DNA of 64,000 nucleotides from Pithys albifrons albifrons (taxonomy: Eukaryota; Chordata; Aves; Passeriformes; Thamnophilidae), in NCBI RefSeq assembly GCF_047495875.1, contig NC_092467.1, forward strand, positions 11,497,566-11,561,565, in the 5' to 3' direction. Shown piece by piece: positions 51,301-63,300 of the stretch; position 1 is the stretch's first letter, and each line of letters starts with the position of its first letter. The notes beneath the pieces were generated by a model. It made no database searches. It was not told the DNA's origin and saw nothing but the letters and a program-made list of their open reading frames with translations. The position numbers and the translations under genes are program-made.

Positions 51301-54300
51301 GGGGAGCACTGAGTAATTCAGTGTCGAAGTAGCCTTTTTCAGCTTATGGTTCAGCAAATAGAAGAGGTGTCTGCAGTTTGGCACTGTAGCTATACCAGGA
51401 TTGTTTCCAGGTTCTGGTACCTGAGGGCCAAGTCTTGCAGTCATCTCAGTAGTATCAAAATGCCAGCTGCTGCCAACACAAGAGCAATGGAAATGGGCCT
51501 GAAAGAGAGTATAGAAACCTGTCTCTGGTTAATAAGCTGGGAGATGAATATTGAGATATAGTAAGTAATACAGTGAGCAAGATATGTGATCTAGCAAATG
51601 AGCACCGACAGAGTTCTTGTTTCTGAAAGAGCACAAGCACTATTCAGAATTGTGTTTTACTGTAAGAATATAGCAAAACATTTTAGTTTTTTCCAGCTCA
51701 GTTCACAAATTGTAACACCATTGTTTATGTTGACTCCATCCTAGTTTATGCCTAAATAATGAAAAAAAAATTGCCCTTGTACATTGCAAAATTCATTTTT
51801 AAGTGGTATACTCCTAAAAATTTGCTTCCTATTTAAATACTCATTTGATGTTTTATTTGCAATATTAACATTACTTTTCTTTCAGCACTCTTTTCCAAAT
51901 TACAAGAAAAAAAATGGGGAAGGGATGTAGGATAAGACATTTCTGATGACGTAGCCATGTGAAAGAATGAATTTCACTTTTTAATGCTGATATGTTGTTT
52001 ATTTCCTTACAGATGATTACAATTCAACATCCTTGCACAGCACCATCTCACCAGTCAGCATGCCAGCAAACACTGGGATCACCCCCACTAACCCAATAGG
52101 TGACAAACTTGCACACAGTTATCACAATTATGATACTTGGAGCCCAGAAAATGTGTCAGAATGAGGCAATTCATTTTGAATTTCTTTTATCAAACTCAAG
52201 CATACAAGTGAGGCATACAACTGTTTAAACTTTAGGGGTGTTTTAGGAATCTCATTAATAGTTAATGAGTCATATTAAAGATACCTGATTTGCTACTTGT
52301 CAAGCAAGTGCAAAATATAAATCATTTACACACAGTGGCATATAGGGGGTAAATCTGTCAATTACTGTGTCAATACTCACAGAAATTCGCCCAAGCAGCA
52401 AAAAGGTGTGAATACATTCAAGATACCTGTGCTTCTCTGTTTTCTGGTGGCTTCCCTTTTCTTTCACATGGCAGTAGTAATTTCTTAGGCTCTAACAATG
52501 CAAGCACTTACACACATTATAATTGCAATTGGGCTGCAAGGAATTACTAAGGTCAGTAAAATATGTGTAAGTGCTTGAGGAAAGTACATCCAGAAGCTGG
52601 ACTCTTACCATCATTTTTAACTGTCCTTTAAGCAGCTGTAGGCTGCTGTCTGCTCTTTGCAAAGCTGAGCTTAGCTTTTATTTGTGGGTGCTCTGCCCCT
52701 AACCATCTTGGTTACTCTCCCGTGGACCCTCTCAATTTGCCCTCTCATTAGGGCCACTATTCAGCCAGGTAACTCCCAGCCTGGGGGAGGCAAATCTGGG
52801 GCCTATCTTCTACAAAAATAAATTAATGTCAGTCTCTTTTGGTAATATTTATGCCTTAGGATAGTTTAAGTAACTGTTTTCAGGATGAAATTATTCACTC
52901 AAGCTTCTGTACACATTTTCTAAATACCAGCTCATAATTTCTTTTGGATATATCACTGTAACAATTATGGTAAAATTGTCTGTACTGTTGTACAAATCTC
53001 TTTCCAAAGATAAGAGTGTCAGTGCAAAAAGTAGGTACATTTTGTTTCTTTGACGTTGTGTACTCTTCAGTTACTCATTCCACAGCATCTATATCTTGGA
53101 AAACTGATATAACTTATCATACTGCTATGTGAATGTCTGATTTTGGAATTTCTTGTGTAACTTTTTATTCAGAAATAATAATAAAAAACAGTTTGATTTC
53201 TAGTCCAGTGATGTCACTGGAAAATTGTGAAAGTCTCGTGATCCCTAAAGTAACTTGCTAAAAAACTGAGTTATATATAGCTGATGTTTTCTTTCCTATT
53301 TCAAATATGAGAGGAGTGTTAATGAAGAGTTTGGGACAGTATTGGTCACCCTTTTCCAGTGCTCTGTGGAAAACCCCAAGTCTGCTGAGGTAGACCTTCA
53401 TTTTGTTTTCTTTTCTTATAGGAACAACAACAGCGACGACTCCATTACCTTGTTGTAAGAACCAAACCTCCTTTTCTCTCTCAGTTTTGAAATGTGACCA
53501 AATAGTAAACTCAAATGCAGAAAATTGGTAAAGCTGATAAAGCAGTAAAAAAAGAGGAAAAAAAACCCCACAAAACAACCAAAACCAAAATTCAGCATCT
53601 TGGATTATTTTATAAAATGTTTCCCAGTTCTGGAAGAATTAAAGTTATTAACAGTTCTGGTCCCCTCACTTCCACTCACAGTTCTGTTGAGTTGTCCTGC
53701 ACTGAGGGGTTATGTCAGCCCTGCAGAATTGATCAGCATCATTCCACCAGGCCCTCTCTGTGTATTCCCCATCCTGCTGATAATCAGATACTGCAAACTG
53801 CAGTTCATAACTCATGGAAAACTGAAGTTTAGACATTGATTTATATCTCTTCAGAATTAAAAGCCTCTCTAATTTTCTACAATAAACTATAGCCATTATT
53901 TACTGGATGGTTCCGGAATGCTTCGAATAAGAAAATGTGAAATTTCTGTTCAAAGAAATAATCTAGTGTGTCAAAGCAAAGTCTTCCACTTTGAGCTAAC
54001 ATTTTAAATAAAAGAAAATCTGCTTTTGGAATGTTAATATTTTTAATTTTTAGTTTTCCTAACTAGAAAATTAATTCAAAGAATAGTTTGCTAAGGAAAT
54101 TTTCTGCTTTGACTAAACATTTTTCTTAAGTAAAAAATAAATAAAAATAAAGAATGAGGAGCAATTAATTTTTTAGTGTTTTCTGATTGTTAAAACACAT
54201 GAGAGTACCACAAAATATGTAATGTTTTTAATTGTCATAAAATCATTGTTTGCTATTTTTCTTTTAGGTAATATTAGTTACAGCATACATGAAGATGAGA

Positions 54301-57300
54301 ATAACCCATCTGGAGCTGTGCTGAAAAATCTCACAGCGTGCAGAAAATATTCTATAGTGGGGGGTCCCATAAACATAACTGTAGATCCCAGCACCCAGGA
54401 AGTAAAACTTCCAAAATGCAGGAAATACATAGTTCGGACTGAAAGCTGTGACGACAAAGATCTTATTGTTCCATCAGGTAGGTATACAAACAGTTTAGTA
54501 GGTTTTTTTGGGTTTTGTTTTTGTTTGGTTGGTTGTTTGGTTTTGGGTTTTGTTTGCTTGGTTTGTTTTGGCTTGTATGTAGTCATTCACCTTCCCTGAG
54601 TTTCATCATCTGTTCTTGTCTCTTTTCAGAGACTCAGACAGAAGGTTTTCGTACTTTGTGCTTGATTTGCAGGATATTTTGAAGTTGCACATTAGAACCC
54701 CTCAGTATTTTTCTAAACTATAATGTAAAAACATGTCATTTTCTCATTATTTAGGAAAAAGGGAACTTTAACTACACTGGCCATATGCAGAGTTGTAAGC
54801 AATAGCAAGACCAGTCACCGCTTCAAAGCTGCTATTTATGCTGGATGTTTGGAGTAATAGTTTCAATTATTATTTGAATACCACCATGTCTTTATCTCAT
54901 GCAGGCTTTTTCAACTTTTACTTTCCATTTCTTGTTAAATTCTTTGTATATTACCCTATTCTGTTGCAGAACAGGTAAAATATGTAGAAGAGCAAACTCT
55001 TATTTAAAGAAGCAATATAGCCAATGTCACAGTGACATATATTATTAACTCTTTTCAGTCCCCAGTGAACCTTTTGTAGTTGAGAAGGTGGCCAACACAT
55101 CTGCAGAGTTCTGTTGGAGTCGCTCACTTGACTGTGCTAATGTGACTATTTCCTGCAAAGGTAAGCCACCTCTAAAATATTATAAAATTTAATTATTTAT
55201 TTATTCACTTTTAAAAGCAATGCTGATGTTGTCTTTTGATTATAGGTTTAGTCTTTTGGCAGGTTTGAATTAATTTTTAAACATTTTTAGCCATGCCAGT
55301 TTGAGGGAAGTCTAGTTCAGAATTTCGGGGATCACCAGTTAGGAACTACCATCCCCACACACTGCAGATCTGGGGAAAGTTCAAACCCAGGGAGATCTTT
55401 TGCTGAGTTTACCAGCTTCACAAATTGCAGACTTCTGGAGATATTGAGGTCCTGCTTGGTTGTCTGAAGGAGAGCTTAGTGTTTTTGAATCCTGAAGTTG
55501 GTGGGAGTGCTCTGAGCTGGTCCCTTGCAGGCTGGTCCTGGCTGGTGGCAGTCCAGGCTCTGCTCCTGGACCAGCCAGCACAAGGACATGCTGGCTCAAA
55601 GGCACCTGGTGTGATAGTGAAGATATAGATTCTGAATGTCCTCAAGTGTCCCAGAAAAATGTGTGATGAATGTCTGGGGCTAGAAATTTCCTGTTTCAGG
55701 GAGCTGAAGAGCTAGGAAGTCATTTCAGGGTTCTGCCAGACTCCCCTGACATGTCTGATTTCTATGGGAAAGCTGTTTTCTTAGAAAGTCAAATCATATG
55801 AGCTTTACTGATGAAAAGTAAAGATCTACATGAACTAAGTTAGTATATATGAACCTAAAACCTAGTCACTGGATCAGGTTGTACATGTCTCTGTTTGAAA
55901 TATTATGATAGTTTATTACAAATTGCATTGAATAAATATGGTCAAGAAAATCCCAGTTAAAATGGTGCTATGTACTTTTTGAGTTGTAAAAAATATCAAT
56001 AGAACTGTTCTTGTGTCTACAGATTTATCACAAAGTAGATATAGTGAAGAATCCTGTAAAGAGCTGGACAATTTGTCACCCAACCGTGTGTACAACTGCA
56101 CTGGAACCATGTATTTTCACGAAGAGAAGGTTGCCAAACAAAACTTCACCATAACTACAGATTATGGTGGTAAGTGTGATGCTTATTTTTACTTTATAGT
56201 CCACATATTTCTGGGAACCCTTACAATGAATCTCACTCTCTGAGTTTCCTGGGGTTGAAGACATATTTTGAGAAACATGCCCTGCCACAGTCAGGTTCTC
56301 CTCTAGCTCCTCCTTCCTGGTATCCTTCCCTTGTGATTGTTCTCTGATTGCAGTCACAGTCTACACTTCCCTCTCCAGTCCCAGTCTGTCTTCTAGTCTG
56401 ATGCCTTTCTCTCCCTCTATCAGAGATTGTGATTTTTATTTTTTTGTTGTTTCGAAGGTTGAGAGCATGGCCAAATATAAGGAATTTTGAATAAAGACAC
56501 ACACAAAAAAAAGTGCAGGCCTGGTCAGAAAAACGTCTTAAATTCTTGATTTGAAGAAAAGCATAATAGAATAATTGTAAGGAATAAATCCAGATAAAAT
56601 ATATTTTTCCAAAACATTGTCCTTGGAAATAGCTTAGCTTTATTCTTCTGAATTAAAAAGGAAAACAACCTAAATCAAATAACCTGCAGATAAAAATTCA
56701 GGCCAAATGTTTACTTTTTAAAATTATGAGAAAATCAACAGTGTATAATATTTGGAAATGTTGGACAATTTTTGTAATATGTGATATTGCTGTATCTACC
56801 TTATCCTAGATTAATTTAATTTATGAAATTGCTGTAATATGATGCTTTTACATATACTCAATTTATCCTTATGTGTCATTTCTTGGAAGGAAATAGAGTA
56901 TGATAAATATTTCACATTGTTGATATCTTGCTTTGGTATCTGATGAAATTTAATTTATCAAAGTAGGTAAAAAGAGGAATATTTACATTTTCATTTACTG
57001 CTAATTATTGTTATTTTTCTTTTACAACAGCTCCAGAAGAACCGAGAAACCTTAGTGTGAGTTGTAGTAACACAAGTGTAACAGCGACATGGGCAGAACC
57101 TGGTGACACTTCAAAGGGTCCCATACATGGCTACTATGTGAGATACTTGTGCAAGGCTGGCAAATGTAAGCATATACACTGTTAAATAATTCATTGCATC
57201 TATGTAATCACAGAGCACCAAGCATGATGCACTGTCAAACCATATTAGAATATCTTAAAACTGCTATTTTTCCCCCTTTTTTTTTTTAAACCAACATTGA

Positions 57301-60300
57301 AATTTCTTTCCTTTGAGGTTGTTCCAGTTGAACCTTCAGTTGAGATTATTCAGTTTACTATGTCAGGACACAACCTCGTCACCCTTCAGTTCTCATTTTT
57401 CTCATATTAAGTATTAGTTCTGACAGTTGCCTGATCAGTTTGTAGAATGATGCTCTCTGTCTCAGAAATGCTGCTATAGCTGGTCACTAAATTCTCTGAG
57501 TAACAACAATATATGTAAAATCCAGGGATCCTGAGCATGGCAGCAAACATAAACATGTTAGATAGGTAGAGCCAGGAGCTTGCCTTCTACTTAAATGACC
57601 ACTCCTCTCAGATATGCTGCTCTAGCACCTTACATTTAGATGGATAAGTTTGTATCCATTACACTGGGATCACGTTTTCCAGATGGGACCTTTTCTTCTA
57701 AACAAGAACTGGAAGATAAGGTTTTTAAAATGAGGAACCTGATGAAAATAAATATGTGTCAGGTTTAAGCTAGTCCTGGCTTAATTCATCCTTTCTGTTC
57801 ACATTTCTGCAGGTTATGTAAACATGGACTGCCCCAGGAACTAAGGCTGTCATGGTCCTGTGCTCCCCAGATACAAATAATCTCTCCCATTCTCCATGTC
57901 TCTTTGGCCACTACCCAAAAGGGTGGCAGCCCCATGAACCAGTTTCTGTGCTTGGTTTGGTGTGGCCAGTATAGGAGACTGAGGCAGTAATGCAGGGATT
58001 CAGGGAGGTCACATCTGCATGAGCCAGAAGGAACCATGGACAGGCCATGGCTCCCCAGTTCTCCAGGCCACCAAAGCCCCACTTGCAGTGGGTGTCCATG
58101 GCTTTGCTCGAGTTGCTTCTTCTGCGATTCCTTTCTCTCTTCCTTGCCACCAAAAGCACCCATCTCACATCACACCAGGACAGGCTTGCTCAGTGTGCAG
58201 AATGACACTTCTCTACTAACCCCTTCCCAAGCTGATGCAGAAGAAACTATCAGTCTTTCTTTCTGTGTTTATATATCTCCTCCTCTTCCTGAGCCTTCTG
58301 TTAGCATTAGTAAGCAAGACAAAGCAACCAAGTGAAAGGCAATTAAAATAGAAATACATGTGACAGTGATTTTAGGTGGCTCTGATGACATGTAAGAATT
58401 CCTGTGCTTATAACGTAGATTTCATTAATTTCATTAATTAATTTCATTTTTTTAGGTGTTGATGAGATACCAGGCAACATCACTCGTCATACTTTCGATG
58501 TACCTGAATTTTATACCAATTATTCTGTAAATGTGACTGCATATACAAACCCCAAACATAATGAAAGGCTTGAGGGTAAACCTGTAACGCGTTACTTTAA
58601 AACAGAACAAGGAGGTAAATCTCTTGCTTGCTGACTGTTATGAACAAGGCTGATACTGACATAAAGAATATGTACTTTTCTATTGTAGTTCATTATATTT
58701 TATACATGGTATTGCTATTAGCCAAGAAACTCATTAACATTCAAATAATTCTATTGACATTCATATCATTAGTGTCTCTTTTTTTAATTACTCATGTTAA
58801 TCTATTTTAATTATGCTCTTGGTATAGAGAGACAGAGAGACAGATAGACAGATATAGATAGATAGATAGAATATACTAGTTTGCAACTTGAAGTTATTTT
58901 GAAGAAAATTTCCATGGTGATACTCTACTGAAACGTGGCCAACAGGGCTGCCTTACACAGAAGGCTATTTACTTTCTGAAAGGTTTTCTAAGTTCTCAGT
59001 GAAAGTTGCCTTGGGCTGTGCCCCTCAGTCTGAAACCTATTTTCTGCAACATACAAAATTAGAGTTAGGAAACACAGATTAGACTTAACAGATTCCATAT
59101 AATTAAAAAAATTGTGTACCAGATATTAAAATACACTAATAATTCCTAGTTGGAGCATTCATTTATATAAGTTTTGAAATGGATACTTACATGGAAAACT
59201 CCTTATTCTCCCATCTTGTCTGTTGTCCCATATTCCTCAAATATGAAAATGATGTCAGATGTAAGAGAGTTTTGCCATCATACTGTCTTTGCAGCCTGAC
59301 TGTCAGTAGAGCTCTGATCTTCCCAGCCTTTTCCAGCTCAGATAAGCCTTGGGCTAACCAAAACTGATTTTACTTAACTTGTTAAATTGGGACTGAAATT
59401 TTTAAGGAAGAAAATGTATGAAATTCATATTAAGAGAGACGATAAACAGACATGAGCACAAACAGCTTGAAATGTTGGGTTTGAAATGATGAGAACAGAA
59501 CCAGTAACACTTCTTTTGTGTACAGTACCCGAGGAAGTGACTGCTTTGACAACAACATTGACAGCTGATAACGCTGTTCAAATCCAGTGCAAAAAACAAA
59601 ATGTGTATGGAAACACAACAATATTTCAATTGATTTGGGGAAATGAAGGAAAGAAGTACAACAAATCAGAAAAGTGTGATTTTGAAATAGAAGATCTCTT
59701 TTACTTGACAAATTATACATTTAGGGTAAGTAGGCTTGTTAAATCAAAATATATAAAATGTCACAACATTTTCATTGTTTAAGCATGTTATACTTGATTT
59801 TAGGAAAAAAGGCAGATGTGGTAGGAGAGCAGTTAATCCATGGATGTGTAAGCCACAGATATAAAGAAGTAGCTATTGTTTTGGAAATAAAATGAAATAT
59901 GTGTCTAACCTAGCAAGGAATTCCTTGTCTGCTATTCCATATCGGTCCTGACAGCAAGAAAAATGCAAACTAAATGGATTGTTTGTACTTGGAACAGAGA
60001 GAATTTTGAGGTTTCTGTAAGTTTAAAATAGTTTTTTTCAGTATGATTGATATTTTAGTGTTTAAAATACATTCCATTTAAAGAATCAGAGTATATATGT
60101 GGGATTTATGTCTTGATATAATTGCTCAGAAATAAATTGTTCTGATTTTTTTTCAGAAGATTTTTGATGTAAAGCAGTTCAGATCCTTTCAAATGTCCTT
60201 ACATGAGCCTCTTACAAGCCAGTCCTTGTTTCCATACGAAGCATATCATCCTCTGTCTAGAAGCTTTGCCTTTTCAATCTGTTGGGAGTTTCTATTAATG

Positions 60301-63300
60301 AAATTTCAAGATTGAATAAATGTTAAATATATTACAAAACATAAACACAGCAAACCAAAGTTAGTATTTTAACATCGGTTAAAGTACACAAAAGTTAATG
60401 ACGCAAGAAACCAGCTTATTTAATTAAACTTCTATGAATTACTTCCTAAACAGGAGTTTGTATTAAAAATATCAAACTCAGTTGACTATTTGTATAGTTA
60501 CTGTTGAAGTAGATGGAGGTTTTTTATATATTGCATGAATATTTTTCAGATTTGAGAGACTTGATAAGAGATAAAGTTTATTTTTCCTTAAGATGAGTCC
60601 GATTTCGATTTTGTAAAATGTTTCCTATTTTACTGACTTTTTTTCATGTCATCTCCATAATTTTGGATCTAGATCTTGCTATAACTTGGGTAGAAACCTG
60701 AGCTTCACTATAAATGGCTTTACAGAGATTGGCAGCAGATACTGCTGTCAATGAGGTTGATTAGTTAAAAATGGGTAAATTTCAAATATCCATTGTGCCT
60801 TGTTTTGTAAAAAATTGTGTGCAGAAATTTCTGCTTGTTGTGTCTTAACATCTCTATTATTCTCACTCACTGCATGCAGATTTTAGTGTTGAATGAAAAA
60901 TACCGTGGGAAGGAAGTACACGGCAGTATAAAAACCAGATGTAAGTAAATGTATGCAGCATTTTTACCTTTAGACTTCAGCATAATATAAATAATGTAAA
61001 TTATGAATTCCATTAAATTTCTTCTAATTAAAAATCGAAACTACCTGTTTTATGGTTGATCTGCATTTGAAAAATATTATCCTTATTCAGTATTAATACA
61101 ACAGATCATGTTGACAGTCATTGATCATAATTCAGAATTATTATTTTCCTGTGTTCAGACCCTGCATTTCAGGAGCTGAACATCTGTGGCTTGGTGGAGA
61201 TTCTCAGTTTCCAGGTCAGGAGCAACTGAGAGCTCCACTGTTTTCTTAATGAAGAAATAAAATTCCTTTCTCTACTTTGAAACAGCAAACTTAAACCAAA
61301 CACATAAAAATAATTATTTAGCTCTTTTCTCTCCCCCCTCACCCCCCCCCCCCCCGCCATGAAGTAGCGCTGGTTCTAGGAAGTATACAGAAAATCAAAA
61401 GAATTAAAATAATAAATGTATTCTTTTTCTGTTGCTAGATAATTCTAAAGCCCTGATTATATTCTTGGCATTCTTGATCATTGTGACATCAGTTGCTTTA
61501 CTGCTGGTTCTGTACAAAATCTATGATCTACACCAAAAAAAGCTTAGGTAAGCTTCATGTTTCTCTCACTCTCTTACAAAAATGCGGGGGGAGGCTTTCT
61601 GGTTTTCCACAAGATTTCCCAGTGTGTAGTGGAAAAATATTGCAGGTTTGATGTTTTATTAATACCGGGAAAAGATATCTTTTTACTTTCCAAATACGCT
61701 CATTTTTTGGCATTTGTCTGACAACACAAATACAATGAAATAGGTTTAAAATCTCTCTGCTGTCCCCTTGTTCAAGGCACAGAAAAACTGATCTGGTAGA
61801 ACAATATTTATTGTTTCTAGTTTTGTGAAAAAATATTCAGAAATATCTTGAAAATGTTTCCTTCATGATTTAAACCAAATGTAATGAAAATAATACACAT
61901 TTTCTTGGAACTCTTTCAAGTGCTTGTTCACCCCAAGCCATATCTCAGGGAGGCCTTGCTTATTAATCTCCAGCTGACTCAGTAGCTCTGTAGGCCAGTG
62001 ATGGGGATGGAAGCACAGCCATGGCCTTCCCTGGCGCCCGTGCCAGAGCCTGCAGAGCCAGGCTGGTGCTGCCACAGCTGGGAATGGAGAAGGTGCAATG
62101 TGTGAGGGAGCATTTGCAACTGGTAGAGACAGAGCAGGCTGGGTAATTTAATCTGAAAACTTTCGACCCTGTGGCAATAGCAGACTGTGGTGACTCATCT
62201 CTTAGAGCCCCTTTGTGCTCCCTACTCTTCCCCTGAGGGGCCAGGGAGCTGCTCTTGCTCAGATGCAAACTTTGTATGTGTAGGGAAGCAAAATTAATTT
62301 TAGCTTGTACAGCTCTGGAAAGTCTGACTTGAGTTTGGCTACTTAGCATTTAAACTTCATTATATTTTATGCATGTGTTGGGTTTCTGTCACTAACAAGA
62401 GAAATTAAGATGGTGTGAGCACCCACTTTGGTGAAGAAATTAAAAACATGTTTGCTGTAGGTGATACAGAAAATATTATGGAAGTGGTAAAGCTTTTCAA
62501 TGTGGTCCCCTTGTCTCCCCCTCAGTAGTGCTCAGGGTAGGAAGACAAGGACCCAAACACCTCTGCAGAGTCCCAGCTGGAGCAGTGTTGTTTCACAGAA
62601 AGCTTGGAATGCAGTAATGCAGTCTGCTGGCTAAGGACAGCCCGAGCGTTCACACACAAAACTAATTTTATTTAAGTCATTATTATACATTTGTCCTACT
62701 AGTCAAAGCATTTACAGATGCTTTTGCTTCTTACAGCAGTTCTTCTGAAGGCGTGAACCTTGTTGCAGGTGAGTATCTTTATATATTTAGCAAGTGGAAA
62801 TAAAATTAGTCTCAGGTCTTGCTGCCACCTTTGGATTGTTTACATTCTAAGCTGTATGCATAGATTAAATGTATCAACATAACACCTTATTTGGAGGAAA
62901 AAACCCTTCATAAATACATAGCAGAAGTATTTCTACTTTAGTGAATTGAAAGTTTATCCCTGTTGGAAAATATCTTAGTGTTCATTTAATTATAAAGCCA
63001 ATTTTTTTTAATCCCAGACAATGTCTGTGATATTTGTAACATTAAGCCCAGAATCAAATACATCTTCAACCAGAATTTCCCTTTTTTGTGCACCTTTTGA
63101 AAAACAAGAAATTAAGCATTAGCCAGTTGGTTTCTCCTAAAAAGTTTGAAGGCTTTCAAATCCTGAATACTGAAACCGAACATTTTGGACAACTTTTAGC
63201 ACAGGATTTCAAGAAAAAAATAATTTAGAACATTCAAAATCACAGAAACTAACTGCATTACATACTGTGTTGAGATTGAAACCCATTTGCTTAGACACAT

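Noticed and set aside
50699..52012. Mammalian-type variable exons A and C
   Set aside because: Candidate AG...GT blocks in both introns hit phase-1 stops or lack a donor.
54580..54620. Second MIR-like core (TCATTCACCTTCCCTGAGTTTCATCATCTG)-like stretch
   Set aside because: The match is limited to about 30 bases next to a low-complexity tract, too short to support.
57757..58240. Solo LTR starting TGTCAGGTTTAA
   Set aside because: No matching CA end, no direct repeat at the borders and no poly-A signal in a sensible place.
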